Positions 47,213 through 57,015 of a stretch of DNA of 64,000 nt are shown here, one piece after another; the first letter of the stretch is position 1; every line of letters begins with the position of its first letter. The notes below the pieces were generated by a model, which saw only the letters and a program-made list of their open reading frames with translations, was not told the origin of the DNA and ran no database searches. The stretch is from UBA7803 sp049454295 (GTDB taxonomy: Bacteria; Pseudomonadota; Gammaproteobacteria; Pseudomonadales; Azotimanducaceae). The position numbers were made by a program, and so were the translations under genes. The stretch covers positions 1 through 64,000 of the forward strand of contig JBMTYG010000002.1 of assembly GCA_049454295.1 (NCBI GenBank). The letters run 5' to 3'.

Positions 47213-47902
47213 TCAGTCCCCCATAAACATGCGCCAGGTGGCGAGATCGTTGATGCGCAGGTAGGCGTTGTGCCGCTTCGTTTCCGCCAGGGTGGCATTC
47301 GGCACATGCCCGTAGTTGTGTCCGGGCAGGAGCAGCGTGTCCTCCGGCAGGTCGCGCAATTTGCGCAGACTTTCGTACATCTGCTCGGAATTCGAGCCCG
47401 GCAGATCCACACGTCCGCAGCCATTGATGAACAGGGTATCCCCCGACACCAGCGTGTTGTGCACGCGAAAACACTGCGACCCGGGTGTATGCCCTGGGGT
47501 ATGCAAACACTCGACGCAAACCTCACCGACCTCGACCCGATGACCAGAGCTGACCCGAACCAGGTCCGATTCCGACAACCCGGTGACCTTGCGAACGCCA
47601 TCCGCCTCGTGCTCGTTCACATACACGGGGCATGGCAACCGTCCGATAAGCGCAGCTACGCCCTCAACGACGTGACCACCAAAACTGCCACCGCAGTGAT
47701 CAGGGTGATAATGGGTAATCAGCGCTCCAGTCAGCCGGTAATCGCGCTCGCCGAGGTAATTAACGATGCCGTCAATATCCCAGGCTGGATCGACAATGAC
47801 GACGTCACGGGTTTCCCGAGACCCGATGACATAGGTGAAGTTCTGCATCGGGCCGATTTCAATCTGCTCGATGATGATGGCGTCGGACAGCGGTATCGAC
47901 AT
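47213..47902 (-). CDS. Metallo-beta-lactamase-fold hydrolase (glyoxalase II-like)
   Basis: 229 aa. The metal motif is THYHPDH (His64, His66, Asp68, His69), with further ligands in HTPGHTPGS, SGDTLFINGCGR and LPGHNYG. This resembles glyoxalase II and persulfide dioxygenase-like members; the thioester or thiol substrate is unknown. Pairing with an enoyl-CoA hydratase hints at acyl-thioester chemistry, which is only inference. Confidence 0.85.
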   Translation of the reverse strand: MSIPLSDAIIIEQIEIGPMQNFTYVIGSRETRDVVIVDPAWDIDGIVNYLGERDYRLTGALITHYHPDHCGGSFGGHVVEGVAALIGRLPCPVYVNEHEADGVRKVTGLSESDLVRVSSGHRVEVGEVCVECLHTPGHTPGSQCFRVHNTLVSGDTLFINGCGRVDLPGSNSEQMYESLRKLRDLPEDTLLLPGHNYGHVPNATLAETKRHNAYLRINDLATWRMFMGD

Positions 47903-47998
47903 GGCGTCTCTGCTCCTGCAAGTGGCGGTAGGCGGTGCCCGCTTCGCGATGACCGCCCCCCACCCAGGGAAAGACCATCGCGGCGGTGACGCGCGACA

Positions 47999-49138
47999 TC
48001 ACACAAGGGTAATGCGAGTGATCTCGCACCGCGAGCCAAGGCGCAGCACCGGACCCCAGGTGCCTGTTCCCGGTGACACGTGCAGGGTCAGCGAGTCGAC
48101 GCGATAGATGCCGCAGATGCGTGGAAACACGCGTCGCACGAGCCAGTGGAAGGGCACGATCTGACCATTATGCGTGTGACCGCACAGCATCAGGTGGACA
48201 CCCCAATCCGAGGCATCCTGCGCCCCATCGGGTCGGTGGTACATGAGCACGCGATAGCGCTCTGGATCCGGGGTCAGGAAGGGAAGTATCCGTCCAACCT
48301 GCGTGCGCGGGTCCGCATCATCGATACCCACGATCTGCAACGCGCCGAGCGTGGAGTCGGCGTTACGCAGCACGCGCACACCAAGATTGGTTAGCCGCGC
48401 ACAAATGTCCTCGAGGTCCACATAACGCTCATGATTACCGATGGCAAAAAACACCGGCGCGCGCAGCGCTGCAAGGCTCGCCAGTTCCTCTTGGGCGACT
48501 TTGGCAAAATCCACGAGATCGCCGGTGATGAGCACAACGTCCGCCTGCAGCGTGTTGACTCGATGGACGATCCGCTCAAGAAAACGCCCGCTACGGGAGC
48601 CAACATGAACATCGCTGACCTGCACCAGTCTCAAACCCTTCACCTGCGAAGACAGCGCCGACGGCACCGCCACATCGAGATCACGGACGACGAGCCGCTG
48701 CGCGTTTAACAGCCCGACCAGCGCAAGCAGCACCGCGATGGCGAGCACGATAAAGCCGGCGAATGGCAGCGGCAGCGGCACGGCAGAGAGGGTTGAGAGT
48801 GCATTGACGAGTTCGAAGCCAAGGACCGGCAGAAAGGCGACGAAAGCGATCCCAAACCAGGTCATGACGACGGCAGCGAGCATTCGACCCGGCGCTCCCG
48901 GCAGCCGTTCCGCCGCGAGCCGCAGAAGGATCGGCAACACCAGCACTACGAGCAGCGTCGGCGTGTCAGGCTGCCAGTCCGGGCGCACAAGGGAGAGAAT
49001 CCGAAGCGGCGGGTAGCCCACGAACAAGAAATAGAGCGCGCTGACGACCACCGCGGGCAAAAAGAGCCGCCCAATGCGCCGCCAGCGTGCGGGTCGAATA
49101 ACGGTGGCGGGACCTGGAAGCGGGTTGATTTCCGACAT
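47999..49138 (-). CDS. Membrane metallophosphoesterase (YkuE/YaeI-like)
   Basis: 379 aa from ATG 49138 (GAGGAG upstream). Four hydrophobic helices (about 20-150) anchor a calcineurin-like domain: SDVHVGSRSG, ITGDLVDFA, GNHERYVD, MYHRPDG and LCGHTHNGQIVPF. Relatives include UDP-2,3-diacylglucosamine pyrophosphatase-like enzymes and YkuE. Substrate unknown. Confidence 0.88.
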   Translation of the reverse strand: MSEINPLPGPATVIRPARWRRIGRLFLPAVVVSALYFLFVGYPPLRILSLVRPDWQPDTPTLLVVLVLPILLRLAAERLPGAPGRMLAAVVMTWFGIAFVAFLPVLGFELVNALSTLSAVPLPLPFAGFIVLAIAVLLALVGLLNAQRLVVRDLDVAVPSALSSQVKGLRLVQVSDVHVGSRSGRFLERIVHRVNTLQADVVLITGDLVDFAKVAQEELASLAALRAPVFFAIGNHERYVDLEDICARLTNLGVRVLRNADSTLGALQIVGIDDADPRTQVGRILPFLTPDPERYRVLMYHRPDGAQDASDWGVHLMLCGHTHNGQIVPFHWLVRRVFPRICGIYRVDSLTLHVSPGTGTWGPVLRLGSRCEITRITLV

Positions 49139-49298
49139 GCACTCCTCGCTTGGGAACAGGGCGCTTTGAGACTTGAACGACCGCGCCCGAAGGTCCATGG
49201 TGAGACCCACGCCCGTTAGTCGGGTTCACACGATTGTCCGATATCGATAACCGAGCCGCTCACCGCCGGTGCGAGCGCGGCCGCGACGGGAGATCTCG

Positions 49299-49811
49299 GT
49301 GTACTACACACACTTTGTCAGCCCCGTTGGCCGCCTGCTTCTGGTAGGCGACTTCGCGGGCGTGCGCCGGATCGAATTTCCTACGGGACCCTTCCCTAAC
49401 CTGCACACGGCGCGCGGCGCAGCGTCCGACTGGCAGCGCTCGGAACAGCCATTCACGATGGCGCTGCGGCAGCTGGACGACTACTTCGCGGGACGTGCCA
49501 CCCAGCTCGATTTTCCCGTCACGCCGACGGTATCCGAATTTCAGGCGCGGGTACTCGAGGCTCTGCGCACCATACCGTTCGGGGAGACCCGCAGCTACGC
49601 CAGCATCGCCGCGCAAATCGGTCAGCCGAAGGCTGTTCGAGCGGTCGGCGGCGCAAACGCCACCAATCCGCTGCCGCTCGTGTTCCCCTGCCATCGCGTC
49701 ATCGGCAGCAACGGCAGTCTGACCGGCTTCGGGGGCGGCCTGCCGATGAAGCGGTGGCTGCTCGACTTCGAGCGTAGCCACAGCGGACTCTTTGGCCCGG
49801 CGCAGTCATAG
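49299..49811 (+). CDS. ogt: Methylated-DNA--[protein]-cysteine S-methyltransferase
   Basis: Suicide repair protein for O6-alkylguanine. 170 aa from GTG 49299 (GGGAG about 7 bp upstream; a GTG at 49269 is also in frame). Acceptor Cys131 in FPCHRVIGSNGSLTGFGGG. The helix-turn-helix part is PFGETRSYASIAAQIGQP. Only the alkyltransferase module is present, with no Ada regulator domain. Confidence 0.92.
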   Translation: MYYTHFVSPVGRLLLVGDFAGVRRIEFPTGPFPNLHTARGAASDWQRSEQPFTMALRQLDDYFAGRATQLDFPVTPTVSEFQARVLEALRTIPFGETRSYASIAAQIGQPKAVRAVGGANATNPLPLVFPCHRVIGSNGSLTGFGGGLPMKRWLLDFERSHSGLFGPAQS

Positions 49812-49821
49812 CGGGACAGTC

Positions 49822-51123
49822 TCAGGCAGGGACGCTGAGGGCGCCAAAACGCTCGAAATAATCAGGAAAGGTCTTGGCGACACAGCCGGGGTCTCGAAGT
49901 GTCACCTTCGTCCCTGACAACGCGACCAGGGAAAAACACATCGCCATGCGGTGGTCGCCATAGGTTTCGATCACCGCGTGCTTGAGCGCCTCCGGCGGCG
50001 TGACGCAGATGAAGTCGGACCCTTCCTCGACGATTGCGCCTACCCGACGGAGTTCCGTTGCCATCGCGTGCAGACGATCCGTTTCCTTGACACGCCAGTT
50101 GCCGACGTTGCGAATGCAGGTAGTGCCGCGGGCAAAGAGCGCGAGCACCGCTAGCGTCATCGCCGCATCCGGGATGTGATTGAGGTCGACATCGAGCGCC
50201 TTGAGCACACCGCTGACCGGCGGCGCGACCGTGATCTGATCTTCACCCCACGCCACGCGCGCTCCCATCTGCTCAAGCGCCGTGGCGAAGGCAACGTCCC
50301 CCTGAACGCTCTGGCGTCCGACCCCGCGGACCACCACACCACGGCCCCGTATCGCTCCTGCAGCCAGGAAATAGCTCGCAGAAGACGCATCGCCCTCAAC
50401 GTGATAAACGCCCGGTGAGACGTAGCCCGAGGGCAGCACGTGGTAGCGCCGATGCCCCTCATGATCCAGCGTCGCGCCGAAAGCGCGCATCATGTGCACC
50501 GTGATATCGAGATAGGGCGTAGAGACCTGCTCGCCCTCGATCGCTACCGTGACCGGCCCCCGCGCGAGCGGTGCGGAGAGCAGCAGCGATGTCAGAAACT
50601 GGCTGGAGACATCCCCGCGCATGTCTACAGATCCGCCGTCGAGCCCCGTGCCCAGCACTTCCACCGGCGGGAAACCGGGGGTACCGAGATAGCGAATGCG
50701 CGCACCTAGTTGCGCCAGACCATCGACCAAATCCGCAATGGGGCGCTCGTGCATGCGCGCCGAGCCGTCGAGAACAAACTCACCGGACCCCAGGGTCAAG
50801 GCTGCCGTTAGCGGACGATAGGCGGTCCCGGCCAGCCCCAGGAACAGTGTCCAGCGACCCGGGCGCGTCACGAGCGGGCCCGCGCAGCCGGTCACCTCGA
50901 CTTCGGTGCCATGCTCACGCACCGATACACCCAGGGCGCGCAGGGCATCGATCATGTAACGAGTGTCATCGCTCGCAAGCACATTACGCAGCACCGAGGT
51001 GCCGCTTGCCAGCGCGGCGAGCAACAGCGCGCGATTGGTAATGCTTTTCGAGCCAGGCAGGTCCATCACGCCCTCGAGGGCGTGGATCGGATCAAGCGTC
51101 AATTCCGTTGGATAAGCCGTCAC
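49822..51123 (-). CDS. aroA: 3-phosphoshikimate 1-carboxyvinyltransferase (EPSP synthase)
   Basis: Joins shikimate-3-phosphate and PEP in chorismate synthesis. 433 aa, class I-like. PGSKSITNR (24-31) is the substrate loop; the PEP loop reads LGLAGTAYRP (95-104) where E. coli has GNAGTAMRP, so Leu97 replaces the usual Asn and Tyr102 the Met. RxxKETDRL is present. The GTG start overlaps the stop of the outer-membrane factor gene (GTGA), making aroA the last gene of the efflux operon. Confidence 0.94.
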   Translation of the reverse strand: MTAYPTELTLDPIHALEGVMDLPGSKSITNRALLLAALASGTSVLRNVLASDDTRYMIDALRALGVSVREHGTEVEVTGCAGPLVTRPGRWTLFLGLAGTAYRPLTAALTLGSGEFVLDGSARMHERPIADLVDGLAQLGARIRYLGTPGFPPVEVLGTGLDGGSVDMRGDVSSQFLTSLLLSAPLARGPVTVAIEGEQVSTPYLDITVHMMRAFGATLDHEGHRRYHVLPSGYVSPGVYHVEGDASSASYFLAAGAIRGRGVVVRGVGRQSVQGDVAFATALEQMGARVAWGEDQITVAPPVSGVLKALDVDLNHIPDAAMTLAVLALFARGTTCIRNVGNWRVKETDRLHAMATELRRVGAIVEEGSDFICVTPPEALKHAVIETYGDHRMAMCFSLVALSGTKVTLRDPGCVAKTFPDYFERFGALSVPA

Positions 51124-52520
51124 GGCGAAGCCGGGGTCTGCCAGCCACCGCCCAGGGCGCGATACAAAGTCACCAGCGACCGCAGTTCATCACCGCGAGT
51201 GGCGGCGAGCCGCAGCCGTTGGTCCAGCAGCTGCTGATCCGTATTCAGGATTTCGAGATAGCTCGAAAGTCCTTCCTGGTACCGCGCACGCGCCAGACTC
51301 GACGCATCTTCAAGCGCATCTACACCGGTCTGAAGTTCCATGCGCACAACGCCGACCTTTTCTACCGCCACCACCGCATCAGCGACTTCACGGTAGGCAT
51401 TGAGCGCCGTCGCTCGGTAACGGAGCACCGCTTGTTCAAGACGTGACTCGGCTACCGCTTGGTTCGCACGCAGCCGCCCGCCCTGAAATATCGGCGCGAG
51501 TACGCTAGTGCGCAGCTGGCTCGTTTCCGTTCCTTCGTCGAAGAGATCGCCCGCGTCGCCGCTCGCAGCGCCGAGGACGCCGCTCACCGAGAGCGAGGGA
51601 AAAAACAGGGCGCGGGCGGCGCCTACGTCGGCGTTGGCAGCGACCAGCTGCTGTTCTGCGGCCAGCACATCTGGGCGCCGCTCGAGCAGCGCCGCTGGCA
51701 AACCGGGCGGGACCGCAGGCTGACTGCTGAAGGTTTCAATAGCGGCACCGCGATCGATATCTCCCGGTATTCGCCCGAGAAGGAAGCTGAGCGCGTTTTC
51801 CGTGTTTGCAATCTGCTGTTCGAACTGCGGCACCAGGATCGCGGTACGCGCCTTGTTGGCAATAGCCGTATCCACCTCGAGCCGGTTGGACAGCCCGCCT
51901 GCCAGCCGCTTACGGTAGTAGTCCACCATTTCCTGGTTGGCCTGCACCGTTTCGCGGGCGATCTCGAGCTGCAGGTCGAGCGCGCGCAGCGTGACGTACG
52001 CTGAAGCCACGTCTCCAACCAGCGTAACCAGCGTCGCGCGCTGCCCGTGCTCGGTCGCGAGGTAACTCGCAAAAGCCGACTCAGAGCGGCGGCGGTTGCC
52101 GCCAAAGAGGTCAATCTCCCAGGAAACCGCGACGCTTGCGTCATAGTTGTTGCTCGCGCGATCGAACCCCGGTCGCGCAGGGTCGGTGAGAACCGAGTTG
52201 CGCTGGGAGGTCTGCCCGCCGCTCGCGCCGATCTGAGGAATGAGGTCGGCGCGCACAATACGATAGCGGGCGCGCGCTTCGGCAATACGCTCGGTCGCGA
52301 CAGCCAGGTCGAGGTTGTTTGCGATCGCCTCACGGATCAGCGCCTCGAGCACTGGATCCTCGATCAGCGTCCACCAGCCGGCGTCTGCGACGGACACCGC
52401 CTCAGCCGCCGTGCCCCGGAACTCGGTTGGAACCGGGATATCCGGGCGCTGGTAATCCGGCCCAACGGCACACCCCGCGACAGCAAGGCAGAACAGCCCG
52501 CTAACCAGAGCCCTGTTCAT
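51120..52520 (-). CDS. RND efflux outer-membrane factor (OprM/NodT family lipoprotein)
   Basis: TolC-like channel of a tripartite efflux system. 466 aa from ATG 52520. Lipoprotein signal with AGC lipobox (about residue 15-17) followed by CAVGPDYQRP. Two OEP repeats (about 60-245 and 265-455) with the typical LDLAVATERIAEARA and ARALFFPSLSVSG segments. ATGA overlap with the pump gene. Confidence 0.93.
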   Translation of the reverse strand: MNRALVSGLFCLAVAGCAVGPDYQRPDIPVPTEFRGTAAEAVSVADAGWWTLIEDPVLEALIREAIANNLDLAVATERIAEARARYRIVRADLIPQIGASGGQTSQRNSVLTDPARPGFDRASNNYDASVAVSWEIDLFGGNRRRSESAFASYLATEHGQRATLVTLVGDVASAYVTLRALDLQLEIARETVQANQEMVDYYRKRLAGGLSNRLEVDTAIANKARTAILVPQFEQQIANTENALSFLLGRIPGDIDRGAAIETFSSQPAVPPGLPAALLERRPDVLAAEQQLVAANADVGAARALFFPSLSVSGVLGAASGDAGDLFDEGTETSQLRTSVLAPIFQGGRLRANQAVAESRLEQAVLRYRATALNAYREVADAVVAVEKVGVVRMELQTGVDALEDASSLARARYQEGLSSYLEILNTDQQLLDQRLRLAATRGDELRSLVTLYRALGGGWQTPASP

Positions 52521-55500
52521 GGCTGGTCTCCACCTTCCGCGTCGCCCCCCGCCATCTGCGCTTTCGATGACACGGGCTGTGCGGTCACCCCGGACGCGCG
52601 CCCTCCCAAGAAGCGCTCTACGAGAACAAAGAGCACCGGGATCAGGCACACGCCGAGCACAGTGGCAAAGAGCATGCCTGAGAAAACGGTCATGCCCAGC
52701 ACACGCCTAGAGAAGGCTCCCGCACCGCTGGCAGTTAACAGCGGCACCACACCGAGAATAAAAGCAAAAGCCGTCATCAGGATCGGTCGAAACCGCAGTC
52801 GCGCCGCCTCGAGCACCGCCGACACCGTGTCACGCCCCTGCTGCTTTAACATGCGCGCGAACTCGACAATCAAGATGGCGTTCTTTGCCGCCAGCCCGAT
52901 CAGCATCACGATGCCGATCTGGGCAAAGATGTTGTTGACGTAGATCGGAGGGATCACGAGACCGGCAATCCAGAGCCCGAAGAACGCGCCAAATATTGCG
53001 AAGGGCGTACCCAGCAGCACGCTGAAAGGCAGGCTCCAGCTTTCGTACTGGGCTGCGAGCACCAGAAAGACGAGCAAAATAGCGACGGCAAAGACCGGGG
53101 CGGGGTTGGGCGCGATGCGTTCCTGATACGAAACGTCCGACCATGCCTGTGTGACGCCCTCAGGCAGCACCTCTGCCGCCACCTCCTCGAGCGCACGCAT
53201 GGCATCCGCGCTGCTAAAGCCGGGCGCGGGCGCGCCGCTGATCTCCGCCGAGCGATACAGGTTGAAGCGGTTGGTGAACTCTGGCCCGCTGACCGATTCC
53301 GTCGACACGAGGGCATCCATTGGCACCATCTGCCCGGTCTGACTGCGCACGAAAAAGAGCCCGATCTGACTCGGATCCTGCCGGAACTCCGGTTCCGCTT
53401 GCACGTACACGCGGTAGACCCGACCAAAGCGGTTGAAGTCGTTGACGTAGGTACTGCCCAGGAGCGTGCCGAGGGTCGAGTTCACATCGGACAGCGGAAC
53501 CCCGCTCTTCAGCACCTTGCTTCGATCAATGTCAGCGTAAATCTGTGGCACGCTCGCTCGGTACGCCGTCTGGATGCGCCCGATCTCCGGCCGCTCATGC
53601 GCAGCCGCAATAAATCGCGCCGCCTGCTCGGCCAAAAATTCGGGCGAACGGCCGCCGCGATCCTGCAGCTGCATGGTAAAGCCCGACCCCACGCCGAGTC
53701 CGGGAATGGGCGGCGGTGGGAATGCCAGGACCACGGCTTCGGGTATCTCGGTCGCGAGGCGCTGATTGAGCGCCCGTGCAATGAGCAGCGCGTGGTTGGG
53801 CAACCCTTCGCGCTCCTCCCAATCTTTCAGCTGCACGAAAACGAAACCCATGTTCGAGGAGTAAGCGCCCACCAGCAGGCTGAATCCGGTGACGGTATTG
53901 AATCCCTCGATCCGCTCGTCTTCTGCGAGCACTTTCTCCACCTCGCGCATGACCGCGTCGGTGCGCTCTAGGGAGGCTGCGTCCGGGAGCATGAGGTTGA
54001 CCAGCAGGAAGCCCTGGTCTTCGTCCGGCACAAAGCCCGTGGGTACGCGGGATACCAGCAGCCCGATCAAGACAATGATGCCGCCGATCAGCAGCACGCT
54101 GCGCCCGAGCTTGCGCACCAGAATACCGGTAAAGCCGACATAGGCATCGGTGCCCCGACCGAAGATCGCGTTAAACCGGTTGTAGAACGGGGTCAGCCGG
54201 CTTGGCTTTCCGTCGTGCGGGCGCAGCAACTTTGCGGCAAGCGCGGGCGACAGGGTGAGCGCGTTGAACGCAGACAGCAGCACCGAAATCGCGATGGTAA
54301 TGGCGAACTGCTGATAGAACCGTCCGGTTATGCCCGGGATAAAAGCCACGGGGATGAACACCGCCGCGAGGATGAGGGCAATGGCAACCACTGGGCCGGA
54401 GACTTCCTGCAAGGCCTTGAGTGTCGCCTCGCGCGGGGTGAGCCCGCGCTCGATATGGTGCATCACCGCTTCAACGACCACGATCGCATCGTCGACCACG
54501 ATGCCAATCGCCAGCACGAGCCCGAGCAACGACAGCACGTTGATAGAGAAACCCAGCAGCGGGAAAAAGATGAACGCGCCGATCAGCGATACCGGCACGG
54601 TCAAGAGCGGAATGAGCGTGGCGCGCCAGTTCTGGAGGAACAGAAACACGACGATGATCACGAGCACGATCGCTTCGAACAGCGTGTGGACGATCTCGTT
54701 AATGCCCTCGCTGACCGGCAGGGTGGTGTCGAGCGATACCGTGTAATCGAGGTCGTTCGGAAAAGCGGGCGCCAGTGACTCCATCGTCGCACGCACTTGC
54801 CCTGCTATGTCCAACGCGTTCGTGCCGGGGATCTGATAGATCGCCATGATGGCGCCCGGCTTTCCGTCATATCGCCCAATGGCGTTGTAGAGTTGCGAGC
54901 CCAGTTCGATCCGCGCGACATCGCGCAGCAGCACCTGCGAACCATCGCTGCTGGAACGCACGATCACATTGCCGAATTCGGCCTCATCCAGCATGCGTCC
55001 ACGGGTCTTCACCGTATAGGTGTACTCCGTGCCCGGTACCGCCGGAGCACCACCAATCTGCCCCGCCGGGCTCAGCGTGTTTTGCTGCGAGATGGCGTTG
55101 ATCACATCAGGAACGGTAAGACCAAGATTTGCGATGCGGTCCGGTCTCAGCCAGACGCGCATGGCGTAATCGCTGCCGCCAAACAAAGTGACCTGACCGA
55201 CCCCTGGTATGCGCGCCAGGCTATCGGTGATGTTGAGACTCGCGTAATTAGACAGAAATCCCGTGTCGTAGCTGCCGTTAGGTGACTTTAGCGAGATGAC
55301 CAGGAGCGGGAACGACAGTGACTTCTTGACCGACACGCCCACGTTCTTGACCTGCTGCGGCAGCGACGGCATCGCCTCCGACACGCGGTTCTGAGCAAGC
55401 ACGTTGGCCATATCAAGATCAGTCCCCACCTCGAAACTCACCTTCAGCGTGAAGGTGCCGTCGTTCGAATTGGTCGACTTCATGTAAATCATATCCTCGA

Positions 55501-55714
55501 CGCCATTCATCTTCTGCTCGAGGGGCGCAGCGACCGCGGCCTCGACGTCAGTGGCGCTCGCACCGGTGAAGTTGGTGCTGACCTGCACCATCGGCGGCAC
55601 GATCTCGGGATACTGGGAAATTGGCAGACCAGACATGGCCACGATGCCAAGAAGGACGGTCACGATAGAAATGACCATCGCGACAATGGGGCGATCGACG
55701 AAGAAGGAGCCCAT
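52517..55714 (-). CDS. RND multidrug efflux pump (HAE1, AcrB/MexB type)
   Basis: Proton-driven trimeric inner-membrane transporter, 1065 aa. N-terminal FFVDRPIVAMVISIVTVLLG, twelve membrane helices, the proton-relay pair in GIVVDDAIVVVEAV (helix 4), and the pore/docking domains (MNGVEDMIYM; GLGVGSGFTMQLQDRGG). Start 7 bp after the membrane fusion gene. No regulator gene adjoins, so drug range and induction are unknown. Confidence 0.95.
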   Translation of the reverse strand: MGSFFVDRPIVAMVISIVTVLLGIVAMSGLPISQYPEIVPPMVQVSTNFTGASATDVEAAVAAPLEQKMNGVEDMIYMKSTNSNDGTFTLKVSFEVGTDLDMANVLAQNRVSEAMPSLPQQVKNVGVSVKKSLSFPLLVISLKSPNGSYDTGFLSNYASLNITDSLARIPGVGQVTLFGGSDYAMRVWLRPDRIANLGLTVPDVINAISQQNTLSPAGQIGGAPAVPGTEYTYTVKTRGRMLDEAEFGNVIVRSSSDGSQVLLRDVARIELGSQLYNAIGRYDGKPGAIMAIYQIPGTNALDIAGQVRATMESLAPAFPNDLDYTVSLDTTLPVSEGINEIVHTLFEAIVLVIIVVFLFLQNWRATLIPLLTVPVSLIGAFIFFPLLGFSINVLSLLGLVLAIGIVVDDAIVVVEAVMHHIERGLTPREATLKALQEVSGPVVAIALILAAVFIPVAFIPGITGRFYQQFAITIAISVLLSAFNALTLSPALAAKLLRPHDGKPSRLTPFYNRFNAIFGRGTDAYVGFTGILVRKLGRSVLLIGGIIVLIGLLVSRVPTGFVPDEDQGFLLVNLMLPDAASLERTDAVMREVEKVLAEDERIEGFNTVTGFSLLVGAYSSNMGFVFVQLKDWEEREGLPNHALLIARALNQRLATEIPEAVVLAFPPPPIPGLGVGSGFTMQLQDRGGRSPEFLAEQAARFIAAAHERPEIGRIQTAYRASVPQIYADIDRSKVLKSGVPLSDVNSTLGTLLGSTYVNDFNRFGRVYRVYVQAEPEFRQDPSQIGLFFVRSQTGQMVPMDALVSTESVSGPEFTNRFNLYRSAEISGAPAPGFSSADAMRALEEVAAEVLPEGVTQAWSDVSYQERIAPNPAPVFAVAILLVFLVLAAQYESWSLPFSVLLGTPFAIFGAFFGLWIAGLVIPPIYVNNIFAQIGIVMLIGLAAKNAILIVEFARMLKQQGRDTVSAVLEAARLRFRPILMTAFAFILGVVPLLTASGAGAFSRRVLGMTVFSGMLFATVLGVCLIPVLFVLVERFLGGRASGVTAQPVSSKAQMAGGDAEGGDQP

Positions 55715-55721
55715 GACAGCC

Positions 55722-56873
55722 TCAGCCCGCGCCGGCGGACAGGGTGTCCGACTCGTCCCTTGGCGCTGTCTGGACGGACACCGTCATTCCGTCCCGAAGG
55801 CGCTGCAACCCTTCCGTGACCACGCGCTCACCGGGTTCGATCCCCGACTCGATCACCCAGAGATTCTCAAACCGAGGACCGACCTGCACGGTCCGAATGT
55901 CGACCGTGTTGTCAGAGCCCACCACCACGACCGTGTGCAGCGACTGCAGTTCCTGTACCGCCCGCTGTGGCACCAGCAGAGCGCCGCTGCGAACCTCCGC
56001 CTGAACCCGGACGCGGCCAAACTGCCCAGGACGCACCAATCGATCTGGATTGGGAAACGCGAACTGAACCGCCAGGGTGCCTGTCGCCGCATCGACGGCA
56101 CGCTCGATCCCGTCGATTCGCCCGGCATGCGGGTGCACCGTCCCGTCTGCGAGCAGGAGGTCAATCGCCGTCTCTTCATTCGGTCGCTGGCCTTCCGCCG
56201 CAAATCGGCGCCCAAGGTGCAGGTACTCGGCCTCGCTCAGACCGGCGCGAAAGAGGATCGGGTCGACCTGAGACACCGTCGTGAGCAGCGTGCTCTCGCC
56301 GCGCCCCACCAGATTGCCAGGCTTCACCAGTGTGGTACCTACCACGCCGTCCAGGGGCGAGGAAATCCTCGTGTAGGACAGGTCCAACAGAGCCTTGTCG
56401 ACCGCCGCCTGAGCCGCGTCACGCTGGGCGCGAGCGGCACTTTCGTTCGAAAGCGCGTTGTCCAGTTCCTGCAGGCTGACCGCCTCCTGCGCCGCGAGCG
56501 GCTTCAGCCGGTTTGCGGCGACGCTCGCCTGATCGAGTTTCGCCTGTTGCGTCGCCAGGTTGGCACGGGCCTGCGCAAGCACGGTTTCCAGCGGACGAGG
56601 ATCGATGCGGTAGAGCGGCGTGCCAAGTGTCACAAACGCCCCCTCGGTGAACGATGCGCTTTCGAGGAAGCCTTCCACACGCGCGCGAATCTGCACGTCT
56701 TGATACCCTTTTGCCTGCCCCACCAGCTCAAGGTAGATCGGTACATCCTTGGTGACGACAGGTGCGACATAGACCTCCGGGGTCGGCGCTGCGGGCGGAG
56801 CCGAGCGCGAACAGCCCGTGAGGGCCCCCAGTCCAAGGAGTGCAATTGCGCACAGCGTAAGTCTTGCTAGCAT
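55722..56873 (-). CDS. RND efflux periplasmic adaptor (membrane fusion lipoprotein)
   Basis: 383 aa from ATG 56873 (AGGA 8 bp upstream). LTGC lipobox near residue 20, then barrel/lipoyl half-motifs (ARVEGFLESASFTEGAFV), an alpha-hairpin coiled coil (about 90-155), the second lipoyl half (YTRISSPLDGVVGTTLVKPGNLVG) and beta-barrel plus membrane-proximal domains. Heads the efflux-aroA unit, 142 bp after syd. Confidence 0.94.
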   Translation of the reverse strand: MLARLTLCAIALLGLGALTGCSRSAPPAAPTPEVYVAPVVTKDVPIYLELVGQAKGYQDVQIRARVEGFLESASFTEGAFVTLGTPLYRIDPRPLETVLAQARANLATQQAKLDQASVAANRLKPLAAQEAVSLQELDNALSNESAARAQRDAAQAAVDKALLDLSYTRISSPLDGVVGTTLVKPGNLVGRGESTLLTTVSQVDPILFRAGLSEAEYLHLGRRFAAEGQRPNEETAIDLLLADGTVHPHAGRIDGIERAVDAATGTLAVQFAFPNPDRLVRPGQFGRVRVQAEVRSGALLVPQRAVQELQSLHTVVVVGSDNTVDIRTVQVGPRFENLWVIESGIEPGERVVTEGLQRLRDGMTVSVQTAPRDESDTLSAGAG

Positions 56874-57015
56874 CGTTTTTGTCCTGAAAGCGTTGCCGGT
56901 GTGGTCGCCCCAAGGGCCGTAACGGCAAAGACAACGGGCGTTCCCGCTCATCGCCAAGTATCGGGCATTCCCCTGAGGGATGCACCCTTACGCGCCGCGT
57001 GTCGTCACCACGAAT

